A DNA stretch of 33,793 nt from Accumulibacter sp. (GTDB lineage Bacteria; Pseudomonadota; Gammaproteobacteria; Burkholderiales; Rhodocyclaceae). Location of the stretch: NCBI RefSeq assembly GCF_023806635.1, contig NZ_JAMTDQ010000017.1:1-33793 (forward strand), read 5' to 3'. The notes under the pieces are model-generated. The model was not told where the DNA came from. It worked only from the letters and a program-made list of their open reading frames with translations, and ran no database searches. The translations under genes were made by a program, and so were the position numbers. Shown piece after piece: positions 18,734-26,191 of this stretch. Position 1 is the first letter of the stretch; each line of letters starts with the position of its first letter.

Positions 18734-19621
18734 TCAGTCGTGCGCTGCCGCAAAGCCTGGCGTTCGGAAGATGGTGCTGTAGCGCCTGATGAAGTCGGGT
18801 CTGGCCGCATCGATCGGCTCCAGTGTCCAGTATCCCCAGGGCCAAGCCGAGCGGCGCATCTGATCGCTGTTGTGGATGGCCTCGATTTCCCAGTCGACGG
18901 GAATCAGTCGATGGCTCGTGACAAGAGCAAGCTTGGCGTCCAGGTTCATGCCGGCAACGAACAGTGCGCCGCCGGGACGCGTGGCGCCGACCGCGCGCGC
19001 AAAGGCCTCGGCGGCGGTTGCATCGTCCATGTGCAGCAGAAAGTTCTGGGCGAAGACCATGTCGTAGCCGGCAGCTGCCGAGAAGTCGCTGGCGAGCAGG
19101 TCGCCATGCGAGACCCGTACGCGCTGCCGGATGTCCGGGGCGATGCCCCACGCCTCGCCGCACGGCTCGAGCAGCCGCGCAGCATAGCGCCGGGCCTCCC
19201 CGCGCAGCGGATCGGCCAGCCCGTACTTGCTGCCGTAGACTGCCCGTTGGGCAACGGCAACGGCTTCGTGCGCAATGTCGAAGGCATCGATCGTCCAGTC
19301 GAGGGCCGGGAATTCGACGGCCAGGTAGGCTGCCAGCGAGTAGGCTTCGCAGCCAAAGCTGCAACCGGCTACCAGGATTCGGCAGGTATCGCCGCCAGCG
19401 ACCAGCTCTCGCAGCGGACCCTGCAGTGCATCGAGCTGGCGGATGTTCCGGAAGAAGCGGGTGGCCGTCGATTGTCCCCGCGGCTCGCGGGCAAGCCGCC
19501 GGGAATGGATCGATCTGCCCAGCCCGTTCAGGACTGGCAGATCGAACAGCCTCTGGTTGAGCGAAACGCGTTCAGACATGTCGTGTGGAGGGTCCTGTTG
19601 CCAAGGGTCAGCGAGATCCAT
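18734..19621 (-). CDS. CheR-like SAM-dependent methyltransferase
   Basis: The product resembles the catalytic half of CheR-type methyltransferases. TRFFRNIRQLDAL (about residues 55-67) matches the CheR pattern TxFFRxP. LVAGCSFGCEAYSLAAYLAV matches the SAM-binding CSxGxExYSLAM region. AGYDMVFAQNFLLHM corresponds to the FD-hI-hCRNVhhYh strand. The CheR N-terminal domain and chemotaxis neighbours are both missing. The substrate is therefore unknown. The context is glycosyltransferases, so a glycan or lipid target is possible. I use the ATG at 19621 (295 residues). An ATG at 19579 (281 residues) is equally plausible, and neither has a strong ribosome site. The open frame extends to 19942 but the added part does not look like protein. 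Confidence 0.75.
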   Translation of the reverse strand: MDLADPWQQDPPHDMSERVSLNQRLFDLPVLNGLGRSIHSRRLAREPRGQSTATRFFRNIRQLDALQGPLRELVAGGDTCRILVAGCSFGCEAYSLAAYLAVEFPALDWTIDAFDIAHEAVAVAQRAVYGSKYGLADPLRGEARRYAARLLEPCGEAWGIAPDIRQRVRVSHGDLLASDFSAAAGYDMVFAQNFLLHMDDATAAEAFARAVGATRPGGALFVAGMNLDAKLALVTSHRLIPVDWEIEAIHNSDQMRRSAWPWGYWTLEPIDAARPDFIRRYSTIFRTPGFAAAHD

Positions 19622-19720
19622 GTCTGGCGCGACTCGCCAGCGCCGGCGAAAGCAGCCGCTCCTGGCGGCTGCGCGCCGGATCTCTCTGTGGCGGCCGAGG
19701 GGTGGCCAATGTCGCTCCTG

Positions 19721-19750
19721 CGAGTATCGTCGAGCCGTTTCGCCTCCGTC
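19721..19750 (-). promoter_or_regulatory. Promoter for the CheR-like methyltransferase
   Basis: On the minus strand, TTGACG (19750-19745) and GATACT (19726-19721) are 18 bases apart, a good sigma70 match. The predicted start near 19714 lies about 93 bases before the ATG at 19621. This indicates that the methyltransferase can be expressed separately from the upstream glycosyltransferase pair. The 239 bases from 19622 to 19860 hold nothing else that I can support. Confidence 0.55.
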
Positions 19751-19860
19751 AACCGCTGTCGTCGCCGGCAGCACACGGGCGCCCCATCCCATGCGGACCT
19801 GCGAGGTTCCCGGCGAGCGACGTCGGTATCCTGCTCGTGCAGGCAGTGATCGGGCAGCCT

Positions 19861-21345
19861 TCATTCGCCAATCACCAGGATCGTCTCTCCCCTCGCGTTC
19901 CTGAACTGCTGGACGACCTGTTTGCGTTCCTTCGCCAACCAAGTCTGCAGTGTGACTTCATCCGGTCTGTGTGTCAGGACGTAGTAGCGGAAGCCTCCGG
20001 CGTCAGCGCCAGCCATGACTTGGCGCGCTGTCATGTCCGTCCTTGGGTAACCTCGACCCGCGTAGTAGGCGATCCTTGCATCTTCGTAATAGACCCGGTC
20101 CTCGGCCTTCGTATGCTCGGCCAGCCAGGCCGCAGCGTCGAGGAAGTGCGTCTTTCCCGGGCCGCGCGAGACGGTGTTTGCCAGCATGAACATGAGGAGT
20201 ACGAACACGGCGACTGGCGACCAGCGCGGATGGCTCCGGCAGAACATCATCAGAGCCATGGTCAGCAACGGAACGACCAGCAGGTTGAGGAAGCTTGTGT
20301 AGCGTGAGTTGATGAAGCGAAACTTGATGAAAAATATGAGCAGTACACACAGGTAAAGGAGCCATGTCCACGCGAACGGCCGCAGCCTGCGCCAGTACTC
20401 ACTCACTGCCCGCCAGTTTGCTCGGTAGAGCAGGGGCACACAGAGAGGGCCGTTGAGAGCGCAGAACTTCACCAGAAGCGTGAGCAACAGGCCAAATACG
20501 AGGATCTGCCGCGCGTCCTCCTTGGAGTGGTACTCGAGGATGATCTTGGCGAATAGATTCGCCATCTCATCAAGGCTCAGAAGCAGCGCTCGCGGATCGA
20601 TCACGGCAGCGAAACCGGCGATCCGCGGCTGCCAGATGTCGGTCCCTGACACAAGCGCCAGACCAGCCGCCAAGCCGACTGCCAGAGGCAGAGCGTTGAG
20701 TTGCAGCAGTCGCATCCAGCCTTGCCGAGTGTGGAGTTCACCCAGAAGGCTTGCGGCGAGCGCCGGCATCAGTACGAGCGCCTCAAGCCGGAAGAGGGCT
20801 GCCAAGCCAATTGCTGCCTGTATGGCAGCTGCCCGCCACCAGCCGCCACGGGCCAGCCACCGCAGCGCCAGGTGGAGCGCCAGGACACAGAAGAACCACG
20901 ATCCGTGTTCCCTGATGATGTCACCGCGGAACTGGTTGAACGCCGGCAGAGAAAGGACCACCAGCGCAGCCCAGTAGTTGCAGTCCGGCGAGAATCGGAG
21001 CGTCACGGCGACGAGCAGGGCACTGGTGCCAGCCACAAAGAGCGTGCACCAGAGGTGCGCTGCCGTCTCCAGAGGCAGTCCGAACACCTTGCTGGTTGCC
21101 GCCAACAACAGGGAGAACCATGGCCAGTCGAACGCCCGGAAAGCGACTGAAGCATCTTGTTCCAGCACCTGCCGAGCGACGTCGAGGTAGAGCGCCGCAT
21201 CCCTGCCGACCAGGGTTGTTTGCGAGAACGCCAGCAGCGAGAGCAGCACGCTGCCCAGGAGGACGGCAGCAACCGGGCGGGTATCACCCGAGCTTCCGCA
21301 CGCTTGCGGGGAAAAGAACCGGCGAGGGAAGGACAGGCGCAGCAT
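19861..21345 (-). CDS. Multi-pass membrane protein, GT-C (GT39/ArnT-like) glycosyltransferase candidate
   Basis: This 494-residue integral membrane protein has about ten or more predicted helices followed by a C-terminal soluble part (from about 400). The first loop after helix 1 reads TTLVGRDAALYLDVARQVLE. This resembles the acidic loop of polyprenyl-phosphate-dependent GT-C enzymes, which transfer sugars on the periplasmic face. The late segments include YEDARIAYYAGRGYPRTDM. Identity to a named family is not certain. The ATG at 21345 shares one base with the stop of the preceding GT2 gene (TGATG), so the two are translationally coupled. Together they probably build or modify a surface glycan. 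Confidence 0.65.
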   Translation of the reverse strand: MLRLSFPRRFFSPQACGSSGDTRPVAAVLLGSVLLSLLAFSQTTLVGRDAALYLDVARQVLEQDASVAFRAFDWPWFSLLLAATSKVFGLPLETAAHLWCTLFVAGTSALLVAVTLRFSPDCNYWAALVVLSLPAFNQFRGDIIREHGSWFFCVLALHLALRWLARGGWWRAAAIQAAIGLAALFRLEALVLMPALAASLLGELHTRQGWMRLLQLNALPLAVGLAAGLALVSGTDIWQPRIAGFAAVIDPRALLLSLDEMANLFAKIILEYHSKEDARQILVFGLLLTLLVKFCALNGPLCVPLLYRANWRAVSEYWRRLRPFAWTWLLYLCVLLIFFIKFRFINSRYTSFLNLLVVPLLTMALMMFCRSHPRWSPVAVFVLLMFMLANTVSRGPGKTHFLDAAAWLAEHTKAEDRVYYEDARIAYYAGRGYPRTDMTARQVMAGADAGGFRYYVLTHRPDEVTLQTWLAKERKQVVQQFRNARGETILVIGE

Positions 21346-22250
21346 CACGCCAAGAACAGGCGAAGGGCCTTGCGCAGGTAGTTCCAGCGCAAGGCCTGTC
21401 GGCTGTCCAGTCGCCAGGCTGCGCGATAGAAGTGCTTTGCCGCGGGACGGTCGCCCGACTGCAAGGCGGTGCGGAAGAGCGAGAGATAGCGCTGCGACGC
21501 GTAGCGGCTGCGCAGCGGCTGACACTCGGCCGGCAGGCTGGCGAAGACTTCATCAATCATCGTTTCGGCCCTCATTTCTTCATCACGCCGATCATGACGC
21601 AGGCTGTCCCCGTGCTTGTGGATTCGCGCCAGCACGACGTTGGTGGTCACTACCGGGGCGCTGACCAGCATGTGGGCGAAGACCGGGACGTCTTCACCAC
21701 CACGGAGGCTCTCGGGATACGGCCTCCGCAGCAGGAGATCCCGGCGGAACAGCGAGGAGCCATGCGAGATGGTGATGCGCTTTTGCAGAAGGTAGCGCTT
21801 GCTCAACCGCAGTGGCGACTCGGCAGGCACCGTTGTTGGCAGTCGGAGCCGCTCGCGACCATCGGCATGGACGGAAAGCTGCGCACCGAGGATCGTACCT
21901 GCTTCGGGGTGGCTAGCAACCGTTGCACGCAGGGCCCGGAGCGCATCAGGTTGCAGTTCGTCATCGGCGTCGAGCAGCAGGGCGTAGTGCCCGCGCGCCT
22001 GTCGCAGGCCGTGATTCCGCGCTGCGGCAGCGCCGGCATTGGCTTGGTCGATCACCAGCAATCCAGGGTAACGCGCCGCGTAGCCGGCCAGAACACGGGC
22101 TGTCTGGTCTGTCGAGCCGTCGTTGACGACGATCAGCTCCATCCATGTCGCCCGCTGCAAGAGGACCGAATCGAGCGCTCGAGGCAGCAGGTGCGCGTAG
22201 TTGTAGGTCGGTACGATGACGCTGATCAGCGGTCGTTCTGCTGCAGTCAT
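21345..22250 (-). CDS. Family 2 glycosyltransferase
   Basis: This is a GT-A fold enzyme that would transfer a sugar from a nucleotide donor on the cytoplasmic side. The 301-residue product opens with LISVIVPTYNYAHLLPRALD. It continues with VVNDGSTDQTARVL, the metal-binding motif LLDADDELQPDAL, and RGGEDVPVFAHML, which contains the likely catalytic ED. The C-terminal region (LFRTALQSGDRPAAKHFYRA) looks helical. I chose the ATG at 22250, preceded by GAGGAA. The open frame upstream of it is not protein-like. It is the first gene of a coupled pair with the membrane protein downstream. Acceptor and donor sugars cannot be read from the sequence. Confidence 0.9.
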   Translation of the reverse strand: MTAAERPLISVIVPTYNYAHLLPRALDSVLLQRATWMELIVVNDGSTDQTARVLAGYAARYPGLLVIDQANAGAAAARNHGLRQARGHYALLLDADDELQPDALRALRATVASHPEAGTILGAQLSVHADGRERLRLPTTVPAESPLRLSKRYLLQKRITISHGSSLFRRDLLLRRPYPESLRGGEDVPVFAHMLVSAPVVTTNVVLARIHKHGDSLRHDRRDEEMRAETMIDEVFASLPAECQPLRSRYASQRYLSLFRTALQSGDRPAAKHFYRAAWRLDSRQALRWNYLRKALRLFLA

Positions 22251-22645
22251 TTCCTCAAGCGCTCCGTCGTACCAGTGGCGATCGCTGCGGCACCAAGACC
22301 CCGGTGGCCTGCCGGGTTGCCTCGACCGGACCGTGGCGTGACCGCCGGGATGCATCGAGCAGCTACCGCCCTGAGCCTCTGCAGCCGGACAATTCCCCAA
22401 GTCATCCACCGCCCCGGTACGATCCGGAGCTGCGAGGCAAGAGCCGTGATCATCGTGTTCCTCGCCGCCGAACCCCCGTCTTGAAGGTTGGCCCTGGCGC
22501 CGTTCGCACGGGTCACCGGGTCGGTATTCTTCTCCGATCCTGGCCGGAATGCAATAATCCGTCTTGCGGCGCAGCATCGGGTTCATGCCCGTTCACTGCA
22601 GCCCACAGCCTTTGCTGCGGTCAGGCGCCGTTGAAGGGGGGATGG
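22251..22645. other. Divergent intergenic region
   Basis: About 400 bases separate the minus-strand glycosyltransferase from the plus-strand small ORF/Mig-14 genes. On the minus strand, TTGCAT and AGAATA with an 18-base spacer (within about 22530-22560) could be a promoter for the glycosyltransferase pair. On the plus strand, the A/T-rich patch CAATAATCC near 22550-22558 could supply a -10 element for the Mig-14 genes, but I find no good -35. The open frames crossing the region are not protein-like. Confidence 0.4.
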
Positions 22646-22816
22646 ATGTACATGCATAGTGCATGGATTGCCGGCGATGTGCTGCACCTGCCGCGCTTTG
22701 CCGTCAAGCCATGGTGCAGCCTGCGGTGCACGGTTGCACGCGGCGCCATTGCGCGAATGATCCCGACGGCTACAGGCCGCGTACCAGTTGCGCTCGCGGC
22801 GGGCGGCGGATGCTGA
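22646..22816 (+). CDS. Possible small protein upstream of mig-14 (hypothetical)
   Basis: This 56-residue ORF starts MYMHSAWIAGDVLHLPRF and ends in ALAAGGGC. It is preceded by a strong purine run (AAGGGGGG, 22634-22641), a better ribosome site than that of mig-14. Its stop overlaps the mig-14 ATG by seven bases, a layout seen in translationally coupled genes. Third-position GC is about 69 percent by my count, lower than clear genes here. I recognise no domain. It may be a real leader peptide or small protein, or simply a spurious frame in the mig-14 5' region. Confidence 0.35.
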   Translation: MYMHSAWIAGDVLHLPRFAVKPWCSLRCTVARGAIARMIPTATGRVPVALAAGGGC

Positions 22817-23706
22817 ATCGTTGGCGTTCCTGGCGCGAGCGCGGCTGGACAGCGGTCGCCGCAAGTGATTATGCGCGCGCCTGGCAGCTCTTTGGCGGCA
22901 GCGTCGCGACGCATCCCGCGATCATCGAGCGCCTGTCTGCACTGGCCGAGATTCCCGTGCGCTACCTTGGCTGGTTTGCAGGCGGCGAGCTGCTGGCCGG
23001 AGTCGCCTGCTGGGAGGGCCATCTTGCCTTGTCGAAGGAGGTTCTGAAGAAGCGCGGCCAGCGCGGACTGTTTGACCTGGGCAATTCGGAGGTCATCCTG
23101 CCGCTTGCCGCTGGCGTGCAGGTACCGGTGCGCTGGCGCATGCGTTACGTGTCCGAACTCAATCGTGGCCAGATCAGTACGCTGCGGCCGCAACCCGAAG
23201 AGCTGGCTCTGCTGCGGCCCCTGCACGACTGCTCGGCGAAGTTCCTCTACAATCAGCGGCGGGAACTGCGACGACTGGAAGAAATCGGAGGCCGCTTGCG
23301 CCCGCTTGCGGACTATTCACCAACCGAGCAGGCGGCAATCTATGCTGATCTTTTTCGTCGCCGCTGGGGCTTTGCGGCCCGGGGCGAGTCCCATCTGGCC
23401 GAGGTTTTCGGGTTGTTGCGCGAGTTCATGACGGGTTCGCTGCTCTTGCGTGACGGGCAGCCGATTGCCATCCAGATTCTCTACCGCGTGGAAGCGCCGC
23501 AATGGATTTCGCTCGAGTACATCAACGGCGGAGTCGATCCACGGAACAGCGAGTACAGCCCGGGAAGCGTGCTGACCTTCGTCAACGCCCAGGCGGCGCG
23601 CGCAGAAGCCCAGGCGGCGGGCAAGCCACTGCGCTACTCCTTTGGCCGTGCTGACGGTGGCTACAAGGATCGTTGGTGCCATCGCGCGCCCGCCTACCGG
23701 ATCTGA
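22810..23706 (+). CDS. Mig-14 family protein (GNAT-like fold)
   Basis: Mig-14 proteins are linked in Salmonella and Pseudomonas to resistance against antimicrobial peptides, and the fold resembles FemAB/GNAT acyltransferases. This assignment rests on my recognition of the sequence. The product has 298 residues, and its N-terminus (MLNRWRSWRERGWTAVAASD, then FGGSVATHPAIIERLSALAEIPVRYLGW) and C-terminus (YSFGRADGGYKDRWCHRAP) are both typical. The start at 22810 directly follows GGGCGGCGG. An upstream in-frame start at 22663 would add an unlikely Cys/Arg-rich segment. The next gene, 27 bases downstream, is a PIG-L de-N-acetylase. In P. aeruginosa, mig-14 and dnpA are also adjacent in the LPS-core region. 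Activity and substrate remain inference. Confidence 0.8.
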   Translation: MLNRWRSWRERGWTAVAASDYARAWQLFGGSVATHPAIIERLSALAEIPVRYLGWFAGGELLAGVACWEGHLALSKEVLKKRGQRGLFDLGNSEVILPLAAGVQVPVRWRMRYVSELNRGQISTLRPQPEELALLRPLHDCSAKFLYNQRRELRRLEEIGGRLRPLADYSPTEQAAIYADLFRRRWGFAARGESHLAEVFGLLREFMTGSLLLRDGQPIAIQILYRVEAPQWISLEYINGGVDPRNSEYSPGSVLTFVNAQAARAEAQAAGKPLRYSFGRADGGYKDRWCHRAPAYRI

Positions 23707-23733
23707 GGCCGGGTCCGGGAACCGAGTCCAACC

Positions 23734-25134
23734 ATGAGCCCGCGCAAGCAACATCTGCTGTCGCTGCACCGCCGGCACAAGCGCCTCGTGCTGCTGTGCG
23801 GCGCCCTGTTTCTGATGGCAACGGCCGTCCTCGTGGCCTGGTGGATGGCGGTGTTGCTGTTGCTGTGTGGCTGGGTCGCGCACGAGGCCTGGTTCGCCGA
23901 TCACCTTTTCTATTCGCCACGCACTGATTACCAATACCGCTTCCCGGATGGAACGGCGCAGCAGACGGTTTCGCTGGACGGGGGACGAGTGACGCTGACT
24001 GCGCCGCTGGCCAGCGGCGACACGCTGTTTCTCGAGCTGCGGCTGACCAGTTCCTGGCTTGGCCTGTGGGTTGACCCACATGTCCTGATCGGTGGTGACC
24101 GGCAGGATTTCGAGCGTGGCGTTCGTGGGCGGCGCTTTCTCAACCTGTCGGGGCAGGAGGCGGTGCTGGCCGCGGGAGAGTTGCGGATCAGAGGCTGCCA
24201 TTGCCGCCTGTCGGCGAACGCGACTCTCTACGTCCTGTGCAATCCGGACTACGCCGAAAAGCGGATGATGATCGTCGCTCCGCATGCGGACGATGCCGAA
24301 CTGGCGGCATTCGGTCTCTACCGGCGGGCGTTTGGGGTGTCGATCGTCACCTTGACGCAGGGCGAAACCGAAGCCGGGAGCTACCGGCGCCTGGGTCTCG
24401 ATGCCGCTGCTGCAGCACGGCTGAAGGGACGCCTGCGCACCTGGGACAGCCTGGCTGTGCCACTGTGGGGCGGAGTCCCGCAGAGTCGCTGCGTGCAACT
24501 GGGCTACCACTGCATGCAACTGTCGGCGATGCTGGCTGACCCCGGATCGCCGTTCCCTTCGCGCGAGTCTGGTGACACGGATGTGCGCGAAGCTCGCCGC
24601 CACAACCCCCTGTCACTGCCCGCCGATGCCGACGGGCTGCCGTGTGGTGCCAACCTCGTCGCCGATCTGGCGGCTCTGCTCGACCACTTCCGGCCGCAAG
24701 TCGTCGTTACCCCGCACCCGCAGCTCGACCCGCACGTCGACCACGTCGCCGCCACCCGGGCGCTCGAACTGGCGATGCAGCGGTCGGCCTGGCAGCCGGA
24801 AGTCGCGCTGCTGTACGCCAATCACCTGCATGACAACGACCGCTGGCCAATGGGTCCGGCCGGCAATGGCACGGCGCTGCCACCCACTTTGACCGATCTG
24901 CCCGCGGATGGCCTCTGGAGCCCGCTGCTGAGCTCGGCAGCACAGCTCGACAAGGCGATGGCCCTGGCGATGCAGCATGATCTGCAGGGCGGGCTGCGCT
25001 GCAAGCTGCGGTTGCGGCGACAGATCCAGCGAGCCCTTGCCGGTCGCAGCTGGCCGGCAAGCGGCGACAACGAGTTTTTCCGCAAGTCGGTGCGCCGCCA
25101 CGAGATCTTCTGGGTTCGTCGCCTGCGTGGATGA
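23734..25134 (+). CDS. PIG-L family de-N-acetylase, DnpA-like
   Basis: PIG-L/LmbE enzymes remove acetyl groups from N-acetylated sugars using zinc. Near residues 184-187 the product has the motif HADD within IVAPHADDAELAAFG. A second zinc motif (HPQLDPHVDH, His328 to His337) follows. The first 60 residues contain two close hydrophobic segments (LVLLCGALFLMATAVLVAWW and AVLLLLCGWVAHEAWF), so the protein is probably anchored in the inner membrane. Residues about 60-175 form an extra beta-rich region. The 466-residue length and architecture match DnpA of P. aeruginosa, a de-N-acetylase linked to fluoroquinolone tolerance and located in an LPS locus beside mig-14. The ribosome site is weak, so coupling to mig-14 is likely. 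Confidence 0.85.
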   Translation: MSPRKQHLLSLHRRHKRLVLLCGALFLMATAVLVAWWMAVLLLLCGWVAHEAWFADHLFYSPRTDYQYRFPDGTAQQTVSLDGGRVTLTAPLASGDTLFLELRLTSSWLGLWVDPHVLIGGDRQDFERGVRGRRFLNLSGQEAVLAAGELRIRGCHCRLSANATLYVLCNPDYAEKRMMIVAPHADDAELAAFGLYRRAFGVSIVTLTQGETEAGSYRRLGLDAAAAARLKGRLRTWDSLAVPLWGGVPQSRCVQLGYHCMQLSAMLADPGSPFPSRESGDTDVREARRHNPLSLPADADGLPCGANLVADLAALLDHFRPQVVVTPHPQLDPHVDHVAATRALELAMQRSAWQPEVALLYANHLHDNDRWPMGPAGNGTALPPTLTDLPADGLWSPLLSSAAQLDKAMALAMQHDLQGGLRCKLRLRRQIQRALAGRSWPASGDNEFFRKSVRRHEIFWVRRLRG

Positions 25135-25143
25135 GCGGTCGGC

Positions 25144-25173
25144 TTCTTGCGACCACGCTGCTGCAGCTATACT
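25144..25173 (+). promoter_or_regulatory. Possible promoter for the zinc-ribbon gene
   Basis: TATACT at 25168-25173 is a good -10 box. The -35 is weak: TTCTTG at 25144-25149 with an 18-base spacer, or TTGCGA at 25147 with 15. A start near 25180 would leave a leader of about 78 bases before the chosen ATG. Confidence 0.35.
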
Positions 25174-25257
25174 GCCGTACCCATGAGCTCTACGGTCTCT
25201 TGCGAGGTCGCGACCCGGTCGCGCTCACGGCTTCCTTTCATCTGTACGTCCACTGCC

Positions 25258-26004
25258 ATGAACCATCAACCCAATGCTCCGCGCGCTCGCATCGAACAAG
25301 GCAGTACCTGCCCCAGTTGCGGCGCAGCGATGGCTGTACATCATTTCAAGCGGCAGCTTGGCGGTGAAGTCTTGCTGGACATCTGCTTTGCCTGTCAGGG
25401 CATCTGGTTCGACGAACACGAGAGTGCGCAGCTGGCGCCAGCGGGTGTACTCGACCTCTTTCGTCTGCTGCATGAGCATCAGGTTGACCAGCGCCAGCCG
25501 TGGTCGACGGTCCTGCGTTGCCCGCGCTGCCGGGAATCCCTGCTCAACTGCCTGGACAGTACGCGCGCCGGTCGCTTCGCCTATGGCCGCTGTCCGCAGC
25601 GACATGGCCGCTACAGCGCGTTCGCGGCGTTCATGATCGAAAAGGGGTTCGTCCGGCAGCTCAATGGCGGCGAGGTGGCCGAGTTGGCGCGCAGGGTGCG
25701 GACGATCCGCTGTGCAAGCTGCGGCGCGCCGGTAGACATCACTCGCGATCACGTCTGCAACCATTGCCGCTCGCCGATCGTCATTCTCGATCCCGACGCC
25801 GTGCGCACGGCTCTCGACGACTTCGGCAGCAAGGCACGCCGTCAGGAAGCCGCCGATCCACACGCCATCGCCGATGCGCTGATTGCCAACGAGCGCCGGA
25901 AGTCGTTGCATTCGCGGCAGGCGCGAAAGGACGTGCTGGAGACGGAACTCTCCGATCTCGTTGTCGGTGGTATCGAGACGATCTGGAATCTCATCCGCAG
26001 GTAG
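25258..26004 (+). CDS. Triple zinc-ribbon protein (TFIIB-type zinc finger family)
   Basis: The 248-residue product has three sets of zinc-ligand pairs. The first (Cys18, Cys21, Cys43, Cys46; TCPSCG...DICFACQGIWFD) fits the bacterial transcription-factor zinc-finger family (zf-TFIIB), including the conserved WFDE. The second uses Cys88, Cys91, Cys112 and possibly His116. The third is Cys152, Cys155, Cys167 and Cys170 (RCASCG...CNHCRSPIVILD). The C-terminal 60 residues are charged and helical. The function is unknown, but DNA, RNA or protein binding is plausible. The ATG at 25258 has no good ribosome site. An alternative at 25183 would add 25 residues lacking family features. It follows the de-N-acetylase but seems to have its own promoter. 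Confidence 0.75.
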   Translation: MNHQPNAPRARIEQGSTCPSCGAAMAVHHFKRQLGGEVLLDICFACQGIWFDEHESAQLAPAGVLDLFRLLHEHQVDQRQPWSTVLRCPRCRESLLNCLDSTRAGRFAYGRCPQRHGRYSAFAAFMIEKGFVRQLNGGEVAELARRVRTIRCASCGAPVDITRDHVCNHCRSPIVILDPDAVRTALDDFGSKARRQEAADPHAIADALIANERRKSLHSRQARKDVLETELSDLVVGGIETIWNLIRR

Positions 26005-26018
26005 CCATTTTTCCCCGT

Positions 26019-26038
26019 GCCCGCTACACATCGCGGGC
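26019..26038 (+). terminator. Weak hairpin after the zinc-ribbon gene
   Basis: GCCCGC (26019-26024) and GCGGGC (26033-26038) form a perfect 6 bp stem around an 8-base loop, 15 bases after the stop. Only GTTA follows, so it is at best a weak intrinsic terminator. It overlaps the -35 of the proposed argD promoter. Confidence 0.35.
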
Positions 26039-26053
26039 GTTATCGCTTAGAAT
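26025..26053 (+). promoter_or_regulatory. Probable promoter of the argD leader
   Basis: TACACA (26025-26030) and TAGAAT (26048-26053) are separated by 17 bases. They match the sigma70 consensus at 4 of 6 and 5 of 6 positions. Transcription would start near 26060, about 130 bases before argD. No clear ARG-box-like operator was recognised around it. Confidence 0.5.
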
Positions 26054-26137
26054 CCTTGGCCTGTAAGCCGGTCCCTGCAACCTCGGCAACGTGTCCGCGG
26101 GCAACAGTTCCCGGTCCTGGGTGAGAACGCATCTGTC

Positions 26138-26165
26138 CGGCGGCGCGAGCCGCCGTTTCAGTTTT
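26138..26165 (+). terminator. Strong hairpin with T-rich tail in front of argD (attenuator or sRNA terminator)
   Basis: CGGCGGC (26138-26144), tetraloop GCGA, and GCCGCCG (26149-26155) form a perfect 7 bp GC stem. The tail TTTCAGTTTT (26156-26165) follows. This is the best intrinsic-terminator shape in the window. Oddly, it lies downstream of a promoter and 26 bases before the argD start. It could attenuate argD or end a short RNA of roughly 105 bases. Confidence 0.6.
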
Positions 26166-26191
26166 GACGTCTGCGCAATGGGTTGTGCTCA

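Noticed and set aside
19622-19942. N-terminal extension of the CheR-like methyltransferase frame
   Set aside because: The extra ~107 residues are Arg/Pro/Gly-rich and unlike protein. They overlap the downstream end of the membrane protein gene and contain the methyltransferase promoter.
22304-22816. A 170-codon plus-strand frame before mig-14
   Set aside because: Only the last 56 codons have a ribosome site and a sensible start. The upstream part is Arg/Pro/Ser-rich shadow sequence.
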